A DNA stretch of 64,000 nt from Bacteroidia bacterium (GTDB lineage: Bacteria > Bacteroidota > Bacteroidia > Flavobacteriales_E > Vicingaceae). The notes under the pieces are model-generated. The model worked only from the letters and a program-made list of their open reading frames with translations. It searched no databases and was not told where the DNA came from. The DNA is taken from the NCBI GenBank assembly GCA_030433355.1, contig JAUIMG010000002.1, positions 62,001 to 126,000 on the forward strand, in the 5' to 3' direction. Below are positions 45,924-55,999 of this stretch, piece by piece. The translations under genes were made by a program, and so were the position numbers. Position 1 is the first letter of the stretch, and every line of letters begins with the position of its first letter.

Positions 45924-45945
45924 CTTAATAAACCAGCAATTAATC

Positions 45946-47394
45946 ATGAAAAATTATATTTTCCCGGTTTTAGTTTCAATATTATTTTTTTTGGCAAGCG
46001 CGATAGAAACTTCTGCTCAAGTCCAAGAATCAAAGATTTGGACACTTAATGAGTGTATTGAATATGCCTTTGAGAATAATATTCAAATTCAACAAACAGC
46101 TATAAACAATCAGATTTCAAAGGCAAATTTATCTGAGTCAAAGTATGCTACTTTACCTACATTGAATGGTTTTGCCAACCATGTTTATAATTTTGGTCAA
46201 ACAATCGATCCATTTACTAACTCATTTGCGACCTCTCAAGTGCAATCCAATGCATTGTCACTCAGTACTTCTCTTTTAGTTTTTAATGGCTTTCAAAATA
46301 TAAATACCATTAAAAGGAACCAAGCTGATTATAATGCTAGTATGCAAGAGTTAGAAAGAATTAAAAATGATATTTCTTTGAACATCACAAATTTCTATTT
46401 GCAAATATTGTTTAACAAAGAATTAGTAGAAAACTCTGAAAATCAACTAAAGGTAACAGAACAGCAAGTTGAACGAATTCAAAAACTTGTAGACGTTGGA
46501 AATATGCCAGAAGGTAATTTGCGAGAAATAGAGGCACAACAGGCTTCAGAAGAGTTACAGTTAATAAATGCTAAGAATCAATTGATGCTTTCCAAGCTAA
46601 GCTTAGCACAATTATTAAGGATGGAAGATGCGAGAACTTTTGAGATTGAAGAGCCTAATTTAGAAAATTTTCAAGGTAAATCAGGCCTTATTCCTGCTAG
46701 TGCTTTATATGAAACAGCCTTAGATATTATGCCTGAAATTAAATCTGCTGAATATAGTTTTTATAGTGCTGAGAAGTCGACACAAATTGCTAAGTCTGGT
46801 TATTATCCAAGATTAGTTTTAAATGGTTCTTTAGGTTCAGGTTATTCCGGTGCAAACACAGAAATTACTGATATTTCAAACCCTAGGTATGTGCCTACTT
46901 TGGATCGTGTTCAAAACACAAATCAATTCATTGAAACCTTAACCTCTGACATAACAAGGCAACAAAAAAAGTGGGACGATCAATTGGATGATAACTTCAA
47001 TCAGTCAATCGGACTTTCCTTGAATATTCCAATTTTTAATGGTTTAAGTGCTAGAAGAAATGTAGAAAGAGCTAAGTTGAATGCAGAAAGTGCTGCATTA
47101 GAATTAGAAAATGCTAAATTAAGTTTGCGTCAAAACATTGAGACTGCTCATACAGAAGCTGTTGCTGCACTTAAAAGGTTTCATGCAGCTGAGAAGTCCG
47201 TGAATTCTTTAAAGTTATCCTTTGAGTACACCCAAAAAAGATTTGATGTTGGAGCGGTAAACTCCTTTGATTTTAATAATGAAAAGAATAGATTGAGTAA
47301 TGCTGAGTCGGAGCTACTTCAAGCAAAATATGAATATATTTTTAGAACAAAAGTCTTAGATTTTTACAAGGGGGAAGCTCTTAATTTAGAATAG
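45946..47394 (+). CDS. TolC family outer-membrane efflux protein
   Basis: A 482-residue outer-membrane channel subunit: signal peptide (PVLVSILFFLASAIETSA, cleavage before QVQES), then the family opening WTLNECIEYAFENNIQIQQT, two long helical repeats (LVENSENQLKVTEQQVERIQKLV and ALKRFHAAEKSVNSLKLSFEYTQKRF) and a trimerisation-compatible barrel region. It forms the exit duct of a tripartite pump with the adaptor encoded 5 bases downstream. No inner-membrane pump gene is found in the window. Confidence 0.9.
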   Translation: MKNYIFPVLVSILFFLASAIETSAQVQESKIWTLNECIEYAFENNIQIQQTAINNQISKANLSESKYATLPTLNGFANHVYNFGQTIDPFTNSFATSQVQSNALSLSTSLLVFNGFQNINTIKRNQADYNASMQELERIKNDISLNITNFYLQILFNKELVENSENQLKVTEQQVERIQKLVDVGNMPEGNLREIEAQQASEELQLINAKNQLMLSKLSLAQLLRMEDARTFEIEEPNLENFQGKSGLIPASALYETALDIMPEIKSAEYSFYSAEKSTQIAKSGYYPRLVLNGSLGSGYSGANTEITDISNPRYVPTLDRVQNTNQFIETLTSDITRQQKKWDDQLDDNFNQSIGLSLNIPIFNGLSARRNVERAKLNAESAALELENAKLSLRQNIETAHTEAVAALKRFHAAEKSVNSLKLSFEYTQKRFDVGAVNSFDFNNEKNRLSNAESELLQAKYEYIFRTKVLDFYKGEALNLE

Positions 47395-47399
47395 GAAGT

Positions 47400-48716
47400 A
47401 TGAAATCAAAAAAATGGATTTATATATTAGCAGGTCTAGTAATACTACTCGTAGTTTTTGCAATCCTAAAAAAGAAAGGATCTTCTAATGGTATTGAAGT
47501 TAGTGTAGAGAAGGTTGAAAAGAGAACAATTATAGAATCTGTAGCCGCTAGTGGCAAGATACAGCCTGAAACTGAAGTGGTAATAAGCTCTGATGTTTCT
47601 GGAGAGATAATTGAATTAGCAGTAAAAGAGGGACAGAAGGTTACCAAAGGAGATTTATTAGTTAAAATAGATCCTGATTTGGTAGAGTCTGCCTTAAGCA
47701 GGGCAGAAGCCTCCTTAAATACATCGAAGGCAAATTATAGTGGGGCAAAAGCAAGACTAGCACAAGCCGAATCTCAATTTGAAAATGCTAAAGCTATTTT
47801 TGATCGTAATAAAAAACTTTATAGTGATAATGTCATTTCACAATCGGAGTTTGATCAAGCCAAAGCAAACTTTGAAGTTGCGGATTCGGAAGTTTCAGCT
47901 GCAAAGGAAAGTGTAGAAGCAGCTAGATTTAACGTAAAGAGTTCTGAGGCGACACTTAAAGAAGCAAAGGAGAATTTAGGCAGAACGTCAATTTTTGCAC
48001 CAATTGACGGAGTGATTACTGCTTTGAACTTAGAAAAAGGGGAAAGAGTTGTGGGCACTGCTCAAATGACTGGAACAGAAATAATGACAGTTGCAGACTT
48101 ATCTATTATGGAGGTTGCAGTTGAGGTTAATGAAAACGATATTGTTAGAGTTTCTATAGGAGATACTGCAGAAATTGAAGTTGATGCTTATTTAGATAAT
48201 ACGTTTAAAGGTGTTGTTACAGAAATAGCAAATTCGGCAAACATTAATGGAGTTAGTGCTGATCAGGTTACAAATTTCGATGTTAAAATCAGAATGTTAG
48301 CCAACTCATATCAAGATTTAATAAAAGAAGCAGCTAATACAATTTCGCCATTTAGGCCAGGCATGTCTGCAAATGCAGATATCAGAACTAACTATAGAAA
48401 TAATATTGTTGCTGTACCCATACAAGCTGTAACAACAAGAAAAGACACCTCACTAGCTAGCGATGATGAAGAAAGCTTAGAAGAGGATGAGATTAAAAAG
48501 GAATGCGTGTTTGTAGTAAATGATAATAAGGCTAAAGTAGTTTTTGTTAAAACCGGTATTCAGAATACTATGTATATTGAAGTAATTGAGGGTATAGAAG
48601 AAGGAGTAACAGTAATTACTAGTCCCTATTCTGCCGTTTCAAGGAAATTGAAAAATGGATCTACTATTGAGGTTGTTGATAAGAAAGAATTATACAAAAG
48701 AGACAAAGAAAAGTAA
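47400..48716 (+). CDS. HlyD/MacA-type periplasmic adaptor
   Basis: A 438-residue membrane-fusion protein anchored by one N-terminal helix (residues 7-22, IYILAGLVILLVVFAI). Lipoyl half-domains (SSDVSGEIIELAVKEGQKVTKGD and ITALNLEKGERVVG) flank a coiled-coil hairpin over about residues 95-190, followed by beta-barrel and membrane-proximal domains. It should connect the TolC-type channel to an ABC or RND pump; the MacA-like sequence favours an ABC pump. The stop shares one base with the tsaB start, a pairing that recurs in Bacteroidota. Confidence 0.9.
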   Translation: MKSKKWIYILAGLVILLVVFAILKKKGSSNGIEVSVEKVEKRTIIESVAASGKIQPETEVVISSDVSGEIIELAVKEGQKVTKGDLLVKIDPDLVESALSRAEASLNTSKANYSGAKARLAQAESQFENAKAIFDRNKKLYSDNVISQSEFDQAKANFEVADSEVSAAKESVEAARFNVKSSEATLKEAKENLGRTSIFAPIDGVITALNLEKGERVVGTAQMTGTEIMTVADLSIMEVAVEVNENDIVRVSIGDTAEIEVDAYLDNTFKGVVTEIANSANINGVSADQVTNFDVKIRMLANSYQDLIKEAANTISPFRPGMSANADIRTNYRNNIVAVPIQAVTTRKDTSLASDDEESLEEDEIKKECVFVVNDNKAKVVFVKTGIQNTMYIEVIEGIEEGVTVITSPYSAVSRKLKNGSTIEVVDKKELYKRDKEK

Positions 48717-49402
48717 TGGCTTATTTTTTAGCTATTGAAACAGCTACAAAGAATTGTTCGGTTGCTTTATTTAAGGGTTCTATACTTCTTGATCACATAG
48801 ATATAGAAGACGGTTACACCCATGCAGAGAATATAGCTCCATTTGTTGAAAGATTATTAGCTAAGAACTCTATTTCGGTGGATAAAATTAAGGCAATAGC
48901 AGTAAGTAAAGGCCCAGGCTCATATACCGGTTTAAGAATAGGAGTTGCTTTTGCAAAAGGCTTATGTTTTGCAAAGAATATACCGCTTATAGGCATCAAT
49001 ACCCTTGAAGCAATGTCTTCTGCAGTGATTAATGAACTTAATGATTCAGACGCATTTTACTGTCCTATGTTAGATGCTAGAAGAAATGAGGTTTATACTG
49101 CTGTTTTTAATTATGAATTAAGAGAAACTGAAACTACTAAAGCTTTAGTGTTGGATGAAAAAAGCTTTAATGAGATTTTAAAGAAAAATAAAGTATATTT
49201 TTTCGGTGATGGTTCCATAAAAGCTTCTCGAATTATAAATTCATCAAACGCTAATTTTTTGAAGAATAATTACACTTCAGCAAAATATTTTGGAGATTTA
49301 ATTCAGAAATACTTTAGCTCTCAGAAATTTGCGGATTTGGCATATTTTGAACCATTTTATCTGAAAAACTTTGTAGCCGGTAAGCCTAAAAAATTAGTGT
49401 AA
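48716..49402 (+). CDS. tsaB: TsaB, tRNA t6A37 biosynthesis subunit
   Basis: Dimerisation subunit that works with TsaD and TsaE to place threonylcarbamoyl on A37 of ANN-decoding tRNAs. The 228-residue length is normal. Seen: FLAIETATKNCSVALF, GYTHAENIAPFVERLL and the conserved VSKGPGSYTGLRIGVAFAKG. The ASKHA fold is typical. It overlaps hlyD by one base (TAATG), which makes it part of that transcript. Confidence 0.95.
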   Translation: MAYFLAIETATKNCSVALFKGSILLDHIDIEDGYTHAENIAPFVERLLAKNSISVDKIKAIAVSKGPGSYTGLRIGVAFAKGLCFAKNIPLIGINTLEAMSSAVINELNDSDAFYCPMLDARRNEVYTAVFNYELRETETTKALVLDEKSFNEILKKNKVYFFGDGSIKASRIINSSNANFLKNNYTSAKYFGDLIQKYFSSQKFADLAYFEPFYLKNFVAGKPKKLV

Positions 49403-49446
49403 GCTTTTTAACAAGAGTTAAATAGTCTTTAAAGCCATACTTTAAT

Positions 49447-49454
49447 TATATTTG
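49447..49454 (+). promoter_or_regulatory. Candidate -7 element (TATATTTG) for the DUF922 gene
   Basis: An exact TAnnTTTG match 6 bases before the ATG at 49461, giving a very short leader. The -33 region has only a CTTT (49427-49430). Confidence 0.45.
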
Positions 49455-49460
49455 GTTACT

Positions 49461-50054
49461 ATGAATAAGTGGTATTCGTTTTTAATTCTTTTTATTGTTT
49501 CATTTATCGGAGCACTGCAAGCACAAGATAAAACGGATAGTAACTTAGATAGAGTTTATTGGAGTGATTGGTATAGATTAGAGTGGTCTGATTTTACAGG
49601 AGATCCAAGTGAAGGAGCAACTGTAGCGGCCTTATCTAGTATCGGATTGCCGTATAAATACTCAACTGATGGAGAAGGGCAGCTGAAACTTTCTATTGAT
49701 GTTTGTTTTCTGAAAGAAGAGTCATGGTCAAAACCCGAACTCAGGAATAACTTGCTACTACAACATGAACAAATTCACTTTGATATTGCAGAATTACATA
49801 GGAGAAAGATTGTAAAGGCTTTCTTAGAAGCTTCTTTTACAAAGAAGAATTACAAAGAGAAATTGAATGAGATTATTGATAAAATTTGGAAAGAAGATTA
49901 TAAAGCCATGCAAGACCTTTATGATAGAGAGTCAGGCTTCTCCAAAATAATTAAAGAGCAAATTAGGTGGAATAAATTTATTGATCAAGAACTTAAAAAT
50001 TATAAAGATTACGCCTTTAATGAGCTAGAGTTGAGTTTAATAAACTTTGATTAG
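49461..50054 (+). CDS. DUF922-like exported putative zincin
   Basis: A 197-residue exported protein: signal peptide (FLILFIVSFIGALQA, cleavage before QDKTD). The pattern WSDFTGDPSEGATVAALSSIG and the motif LLQHEQIHFDIAELHRR match DUF922; HEQIH is a HExxH zinc-binding motif, so a metallopeptidase is possible but not shown for the family. The start is the ATG at 49461; a TTG at 49452 lies inside the -7 element. Its stop overlaps the next convergent gene by 4 bases. Confidence 0.78.
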   Translation: MNKWYSFLILFIVSFIGALQAQDKTDSNLDRVYWSDWYRLEWSDFTGDPSEGATVAALSSIGLPYKYSTDGEGQLKLSIDVCFLKEESWSKPELRNNLLLQHEQIHFDIAELHRRKIVKAFLEASFTKKNYKEKLNEIIDKIWKEDYKAMQDLYDRESGFSKIIKEQIRWNKFIDQELKNYKDYAFNELELSLINFD

Positions 50055-50905
50055 TTGTTGAAAAGTGAATAACTAATTTCAACTAGTCTAATGCTTTCGT
50101 TTTCAAAGTCTCTTTCAATGAGTGCTGTTAGTTTTCCATTTTCGGAATAATTAAATCTTATTTTTTTAAATATACTACCACTCCTATACACCTTAATTAA
50201 ATCCGGATTTTCATTTGTATAGTCAACTTCCCACTTTTCAAACTTCTTGTTCCCAAAATTTTTAGCATAAGACTTTTCTATCAACTTGCTATTTTCATAG
50301 AAATACACTTTTTTAATTCTATTTTGATTTCTACTAAAGCTAGTTTGTTCTCTTATTAGTAAACTATCACTGTTATATTGATAGTGATGAGACATAAATT
50401 CATTTTTACTTTCATTCATAACAACAATAATTTCACCTGACTTATTTATTATTGTTTCAAAATACCTTTTGTAAAGTGTATCGGCGTTTACTTTACTAAC
50501 GTCTAATTTTACCTCTTTAATTAATCTATTTTTATTATCGTAATAAAAAAGATATTGAAATTTAAATAAGCCTTTTTCTTCTTCACGTACTATAAAGTTG
50601 CCATTTTCATAGGTGTAATTTATACGTGAAGTGTCTACTCTATTACTTAACGGTATACTATTAAAAGAAGAGATTACATCCCCTTTTTCATTAAATAAAA
50701 AGTGCAAGAAAGTACTATGATTATTCATTACTTTACCATCCTTTTTATCCCTTATACGAAAATGGATAGCCTTAATGTTTTCCTTTTGAATAAAGGATTT
50801 ATTAAAAAAAGGTTCTTGGGTTAACCAGTCTTTCTTTAAATCGATAAGTTGAGAAAAAATTGTATTAGACCAAATAAATAGAATCAACAATATGCTTATT
50901 CTCAT
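50051..50905 (-). CDS. Exported protein of unknown function
   Basis: A 284-residue exported protein: signal peptide ([16 protein letters not shown], cleavage before QLIDL). The mature part has repeated short YEN/YDN-type strands ([52 protein letters not shown]) reminiscent of YD-repeat or MORN-like beta sheets. No catalytic motif, no sorting domain. It overlaps the DUF255 stop by 4 bases (ATGA), so the two are coupled. Family not recognised. Confidence 0.68.
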   Translation of the reverse strand: MRISILLILFIWSNTIFSQLIDLKKDWLTQEPFFNKSFIQKENIKAIHFRIRDKKDGKVMNNHSTFLHFLFNEKGDVISSFNSIPLSNRVDTSRINYTYENGNFIVREEEKGLFKFQYLFYYDNKNRLIKEVKLDVSKVNADTLYKRYFETIINKSGEIIVVMNESKNEFMSHHYQYNSDSLLIREQTSFSRNQNRIKKVYFYENSKLIEKSYAKNFGNKKFEKWEVDYTNENPDLIKVYRSGSIFKKIRFNYSENGKLTALIERDFENESIRLVEISYSLFNN

Positions 50906-52971
50906 TTTCTTTTAAGTTGCTTTAGAGCCTTAGCAACTTCGTTAACGGGTAATTGACAGCTATAATTCTCACAAACATAAATGATGCTTTCTCCATCTAC
51001 CCATTTCATTTCTAGTAATTCTAAGTTTTCTTCTTTTTTCTGTTTAGACCCTAGTACTACACTATTTGGAATGTAGTTTCGTTGTAATTCTTTATTTAAC
51101 TCTAGCGACTTTTCTCCAACCAAAGCAATTTCATAAAATGGTTGTGATTTCCACATTAAAAGTTGTGCCCAATTGGTGTAGGCAGGGAGGTATGTATTGA
51201 ATTTAGAGTGAATGTTATTGAGCATTTGATCAGCCATATCCATATATTCACTTTTGTTTAATATAGTTCCTAGCCTAAATAATGCTTTAGCCATACTGCT
51301 ATTCGAAGACGGTATTACATTATCTTCAATTTCTTTTTTTCTTGCAATCAGTTTGTCTCCTTGCTTAGAGGTATAATAAAAAAAGCCATTTCCTGGATCA
51401 TAAAAGTTTTGAATAGTGTACTCTATTAAATCTTTAGCTTTTAGTAAATAAGCCTCATTAAAGCTGTTTTCATACATCTTTATTGAAGCTTCTGCTAGAA
51501 AAGAATAATCTTCTAAAAAGCCTACTATTGTTGACTTTTGGTTTTTATAACTATGCCACAAGCTGCCATCTTTCTTTAATTGATTTTTTAATAGAAAATC
51601 CAAGTTCTTCTTAGCTAATTGTAGATGGTTTTCGTTTCCAAAAGTCTCATATGCGTCAATAATTCCAATAACTGTTAAAGCATTCCAAGAGGTTAAGGTC
51701 TTGTCGTCTAATCCTGGTTTTACTCTTTTCTCTCTTTCATTAAACAGGATTTTATTAATCTCATTAATTTTATCTTTATTTACTTTTATAATTAAATCTT
51801 CAGGCTTTTTTAGGAGTATATTCTTTTCTTCCTCCCATAATCCATCTTTCCCAATTTGGTAATAAGCTTCAGCTATTTCATAATCTTCTTTTAAAAGCTC
51901 CTTCAGCTCTTCTTCATTCCATACATAATATTTTCCTTCTTCTCCCTCAGAATCAGCATCTAAAGCAGAGAAGAATGCACCTTCCGAATTCATCAGCTCT
52001 CTTTCTATAAAATCAATAGTTTGAAAAACTACTTCTTTATAAAGTTCGTTTTTGGAAAATTTATATGCTTTGCTGTATAAAGAAAGTAGCTGGGCATTAT
52101 CATATAGCATCTTCTCAAAGTGAGGTACTTTCCATAGCATATCTGTAGAGTATCTTGCAAAACCGCCACCTATTTGATCGTAGATACCTCCATTAGCCAT
52201 CTTGTCTAAACTTAAGTATAGATGTTTAAGAATAGCAGAGTCTTCAAAATGATATGCATACTGAAGCAAAAACTCATAATTATTAGGCATTGGAAATTTT
52301 GGGGCGCTATTATTCCCCCCATTTTCTGTATCAAAGCTACTTTCCCATTTATTTAAGCCGTCTAAAAAGGCCTCAATAGTATATTTTTCAGGAGCATCTT
52401 GCCTTTCAATAACATCGGAAGCTACAATTCCATCAGTTAGCTTGTTTGCGTATTCTTCTACTTTGGGATAATCGTCTTTATAAACTTTACTTAGTTGCTT
52501 TAAAATATCTAACCAGTTTTCTTTGGGGAAGTAGGTTCCTCCGTAGAAAGGTCTACCATCTGATGTTGCAAAACAGTTCAAAGGCCAACCACCTCTTCCT
52601 GACATTAGTTGAACAGCGTTCATATAGATCTGGTCTATATCAGGCCTTTCTTCTCTGTCTACTTTAATGCAAATAAAGTTTTCATTCATTAAACTGGCAA
52701 CTGTACTATCTTCAAACGATTCCTTTTCCATTACATGGCACCAATGACAAGCTGAATAACCGATACTTATGATAAGAGGTTTATTTTCTTTCTTGGCAAG
52801 CTCTAATGTTTCATCATTCCAAGGATGCCAATCAACTGGATTATATGCATGTTGTAATAGGTAAGGACTACTTTCGTGAATTAAAGCATTCGCTTTTTTT
52901 GTTGAATTTTTCTGCATTTCTGAAACTTGACAAGAAATTAATAGTAGAAGTATAAAACTTAAGTATTTCAA
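50902..52971 (-). CDS. DUF255 thioredoxin-fold lipoprotein (YyaL/SSP411-type)
   Basis: A 689-residue lipoprotein. Signal [10 protein letters not shown] with the lipobox Cys near residue 14; thioredoxin-like DUF255 domain (about 25-185) with [19 protein letters not shown] and the CHWC motif in [14 protein letters not shown] near residue 75; then an (alpha/alpha)6-type domain related to N-acylglucosamine 2-epimerases. The family's activity is unsettled. I start at the TTG at 52971; an earlier TTG at 52989 lies in a near-consensus -7 element (GAACTTTG), and there is no ATG before residue 19. Coupled to the next gene by ATGA. Confidence 0.88.
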   Translation of the reverse strand: MKYLSFILLLLISCQVSEMQKNSTKKANALIHESSPYLLQHAYNPVDWHPWNDETLELAKKENKPLIISIGYSACHWCHVMEKESFEDSTVASLMNENFICIKVDREERPDIDQIYMNAVQLMSGRGGWPLNCFATSDGRPFYGGTYFPKENWLDILKQLSKVYKDDYPKVEEYANKLTDGIVASDVIERQDAPEKYTIEAFLDGLNKWESSFDTENGGNNSAPKFPMPNNYEFLLQYAYHFEDSAILKHLYLSLDKMANGGIYDQIGGGFARYSTDMLWKVPHFEKMLYDNAQLLSLYSKAYKFSKNELYKEVVFQTIDFIERELMNSEGAFFSALDADSEGEEGKYYVWNEEELKELLKEDYEIAEAYYQIGKDGLWEEEKNILLKKPEDLIIKVNKDKINEINKILFNEREKRVKPGLDDKTLTSWNALTVIGIIDAYETFGNENHLQLAKKNLDFLLKNQLKKDGSLWHSYKNQKSTIVGFLEDYSFLAEASIKMYENSFNEAYLLKAKDLIEYTIQNFYDPGNGFFYYTSKQGDKLIARKKEIEDNVIPSSNSSMAKALFRLGTILNKSEYMDMADQMLNNIHSKFNTYLPAYTNWAQLLMWKSQPFYEIALVGEKSLELNKELQRNYIPNSVVLGSKQKKEENLELLEMKWVDGESIIYVCENYSCQLPVNEVAKALKQLKRK

Positions 52972-53060
52972 TTTCGCTTTTGTTCGCAAAGTTCAACATT
53001 ATTAACTTTTAATTGCTGATTATTAATAGAATTGAAAGCCTTTAAAACTTTTTATATAGC

Positions 53061-53068
53061 TAAATTTG
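53061..53068 (+). promoter_or_regulatory. Candidate -7 element (TAAATTTG) touching the ATG
   Basis: An exact TAnnTTTG match that ends 3 bases before the ATG at 53072 and contains the alternative TTG start at 53066. If used, the mRNA would be leaderless or begin within the first codons. Confidence 0.35.
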
Positions 53069-53071
53069 GAT

Positions 53072-55525
53072 ATGCTTCATAGAGCTTTGTTAGTTTTAAT
53101 ACTTTCTCTATCGACAACGTTGTTTGCTAGTCATCAAGTTGGAGGCTATTTAAGATATGAATGCTTAGGCCCTGATGTTGGCAATCTTATCCGTTATGAA
53201 GTTACTTTAGAGTTTTATAGAGATATAATAGGAGCGAACGCAGGTTTTGCAACACAAGTACCTTTAACCATCTTTGATCAATTTGGAATTGCGAATAGCA
53301 ATAATAACTTATCTTTAGTAAGCACTGTTTTTGCAGCTAACAATTTAAATGATCCGTGTTTTGTTTCGGTAGATAGTTTATTAGTTGAGCAAGCTTTGTA
53401 TAGAGGTATAGTTAGCTTGCCAAGAGATGAATCATTCTTGTTAGTTTATCAACGCTGTTGTAAAGAGGTTGGAATTACTAATCTTAGGTCTCCAAGTAAT
53501 GATTTTGGTAACACCTTTACTATTGAGCTTCCTGCATTTGATATTGTAGGTTGTAATTCATCCCCAGAATTTAATCAGACACCTCCTGTAACATACTGCC
53601 CTCAGGTTCCGATTAGTTTAGATTTATCTGCAGTTGATGCGAATGGAGACTCATTAGTATATTCTTTATGTGCCCCTTTAGACTTAAGTCGATTTCAATC
53701 CTTAAGTAATCCAGAACCTAATCCTGCTTTTCCTCCTCCTTATAGTTCTATAGTTTATCAGGCACCTTATAGTGCTCTAAACCCAATTCCTTCAAGCCCT
53801 GCATTTGCTATCAATTCTTCAACAGGAATTGTTACCGGAAATATTACCGCAATAGGCAGATATGCTTTAGGTTTTTGTATAGAAGAATGGAAAAATGGAG
53901 TGTTAATTTCAACCACAAGAAGAGATGTCTTATTTGCTTCTGCTAATTGCACACCTGCTATTGTTACAGCTGTTCAAGATCAAACACTTCTTTGTGATGG
54001 CTTAACTGTTTCATTTAAGAATAATTCCTTTTCAGCAGACACTAACTATACAATTCGAGGATATAAATGGGATTTTGGAGATCCTACAACCTTATCGGAT
54101 ACTTCACGATCATTAGAAACTGCCTATACGTACCCAGACACAGGCTTGTATGTTATTACTTTAATTGCAAATCCTGGTTTGCGATGTTCAGATACCACTA
54201 TTGATTCATTTAGAGTTTACAATGCTTTAGAACCACAAATAAGTTCTTCAGGAAGCTTTTGCTTAGATAATAATAGAACAACGTTTTATCCAAGTGGCCA
54301 ATATGAGGATTATGCCACATTTCAATGGGAGTTTGGAACATCTGCTAGTATTCCAAATAGCAATCAAGATACGGTAAGCAATGTAACTTTTAATGGACAA
54401 GGACAATTTCCTATACGCCTTATAGCTCAGCAGGGTATTTGTAAGGATACTGTAATTTCTACAGTTGAAATTTTTCCGAATCCTTCGGCAAACTTTGATT
54501 ATAGTCCAAAGACCGACTGCCCACCATTAAGAGTCAATTTTCAGAACCTTTCTACAAACCTTTCAACTGCAAACTACATTTGGGTGTTCGGAGATGGCGA
54601 TAGTGCTTTTATTGAAAATCCAAGCCATATATATCAGCAAAGGGGGGATTATGATGTAAAATTAATTGTACAGACAACTTCTAACTGTATTGATACTGTT
54701 GAAGCTTTAGTTAATTCAGCAGTACAAGTTAATTTAGCAAATAGTATCAACGAGATTAAATTCGACTTTGAGCCTAAAACAGGTTGTCAACCATTGAGGG
54801 TCACCATAATTGATTCTTCGATTTATCAAGGTAGTGCTGATTATTTTTGGGATTTTGGAGATGGTACTTTTTCCACAGAGCAAAACCCTACGCACACTTA
54901 TGTGGACACTGGGCTATATAATTTAAGCTTACTTCTAATTACAAAAGATACTTGTATTGATACTTTAAATCAACTTAACTCAAACCCAATAAAAGTTAAT
55001 TTGAAACCCGAAGCTGTTCTTATGGTATCTAATAATAGTGTACCAGTTAAATCTGCCTTAGTAACTTTTGATAGCAGGGCAAGTAAATTTGATTCACTTT
55101 CTTACTTTTTTATAAATGGGAGAGAAGTGGCTCAAACAGACTTTTTAGAGTACCAGTTTATTGATACGGGCACTTATGCTATTAGTGCCATTGTAGAAAA
55201 TGAATTTAATTGCAGAGATACAGCATCTCAAATAGTTAATGTATTTGATGTTTTTGAATTCATTATTCCTAATATTTTTACTCCGAACCAAGATGGGATA
55301 AATGAAACTTTTAAAGTTCAGGCTTGTGGAGTGTATGATTATGAAATTGAAATCTATAATCGTTATGGCCAACTAGTATTTAGAAGTAATAATTTAAATA
55401 TTAATTGGGATGGTAGAATTGATGGGAAAGCGGCTAATTCAGGCGTTTATTATTACATCATTCAAATAAGAGACTTTAGAAATGAAATTAGAAATTATAA
55501 AGGAAGTCTTACTCTTTTAAAATAG
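53072..55525 (+). CDS. PKD-repeat T9SS type B (gliding-motility-associated C-terminal) protein
   Basis: An 817-residue secreted surface protein: signal peptide (LLVLILSLSTTLFA, cleavage before SHQVGG), an N-terminal Bacteroidota-type domain (about 20-300), PKD-like domains with YKWDFGDP near 331, FQWEFGTS near 415, YIWVFGDGD near 503 and YFWDFGDGT near 592, and the gliding motility-associated C-terminal domain from about 732 (NIFTPNQDGINETF). Such type B signals take cargo through T9SS, and some give adhesins. The start is the ATG at 53072, giving a good signal peptide. The gene end overlaps a convergent gene by 9 bases. Confidence 0.88.
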   Translation: MLHRALLVLILSLSTTLFASHQVGGYLRYECLGPDVGNLIRYEVTLEFYRDIIGANAGFATQVPLTIFDQFGIANSNNNLSLVSTVFAANNLNDPCFVSVDSLLVEQALYRGIVSLPRDESFLLVYQRCCKEVGITNLRSPSNDFGNTFTIELPAFDIVGCNSSPEFNQTPPVTYCPQVPISLDLSAVDANGDSLVYSLCAPLDLSRFQSLSNPEPNPAFPPPYSSIVYQAPYSALNPIPSSPAFAINSSTGIVTGNITAIGRYALGFCIEEWKNGVLISTTRRDVLFASANCTPAIVTAVQDQTLLCDGLTVSFKNNSFSADTNYTIRGYKWDFGDPTTLSDTSRSLETAYTYPDTGLYVITLIANPGLRCSDTTIDSFRVYNALEPQISSSGSFCLDNNRTTFYPSGQYEDYATFQWEFGTSASIPNSNQDTVSNVTFNGQGQFPIRLIAQQGICKDTVISTVEIFPNPSANFDYSPKTDCPPLRVNFQNLSTNLSTANYIWVFGDGDSAFIENPSHIYQQRGDYDVKLIVQTTSNCIDTVEALVNSAVQVNLANSINEIKFDFEPKTGCQPLRVTIIDSSIYQGSADYFWDFGDGTFSTEQNPTHTYVDTGLYNLSLLLITKDTCIDTLNQLNSNPIKVNLKPEAVLMVSNNSVPVKSALVTFDSRASKFDSLSYFFINGREVAQTDFLEYQFIDTGTYAISAIVENEFNCRDTASQIVNVFDVFEFIIPNIFTPNQDGINETFKVQACGVYDYEIEIYNRYGQLVFRSNNLNINWDGRIDGKAANSGVYYYIIQIRDFRNEIRNYKGSLTLLK

Positions 55526-55993
55526 CTTAAGAGGCACTTGTCCTTCATGGTGCACTTCTACTTTCTTGCTTATCATAAAAGCTTTTCCAACAATATAGCC
55601 ATCTATTTTAAAGTCAATACTTTCTTTGCTTCCTGCAGTTAAAGAAAGCAATAAGGGTAAGGCATTTGATGATAGGTCTTTACGGCTGCTTCTTAAAATT
55701 AGTTGGTGATATTCAGTTGAGTTTCCGGGGATATTTACGGTTCCATCAATTTGGGCAAAACAAATCTTTTTGCCTTTTACATAAACATCAAAACCAGAAT
55801 CAACTACTTTAATATCTAAAGAATTGGGGTTGTTTATTTGAACAGATGATTCTACGACTAGACCTAAGTCTGAAAAATCGAGCAGTTTAATTGACTTAAT
55901 ATCCTGTATTTCAACTTCTTCAATTTTAACACAAGATGTCATAGAAATAGTTACTACCCCTCCCAAAAATAATATCTTTTGAAATAATCTCAT
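55517..55993 (-). CDS. LEA type 2 (WHy-domain)-like lipoprotein
   Basis: A 158-residue lipoprotein: hydrophobic ILFLGGVVTISMTSC with the lipobox Cys near 21. The body has a WHy/LEA14-like beta sandwich (SSVQINNPNSLDIKVVDSGFDVYV, VNIPGNSTEYHQLILRSS), as in small envelope lipoproteins of Bacteroidota. No enzyme motif. It lies 6 bases after the M20 peptidase stop, in the same direction. Confidence 0.75.
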   Translation of the reverse strand: MRLFQKILFLGGVVTISMTSCVKIEEVEIQDIKSIKLLDFSDLGLVVESSVQINNPNSLDIKVVDSGFDVYVKGKKICFAQIDGTVNIPGNSTEYHQLILRSSRKDLSSNALPLLLSLTAGSKESIDFKIDGYIVGKAFMISKKVEVHHEGQVPLKLF

Positions 55994-55999
55994 TCTAAG

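Noticed and set aside
49407-49422. A short hairpin (TTTAAC-AAGA-GTTAAA) after tsaB
   Set aside because: The stem has only six mostly A-T pairs and no clean T tract follows.
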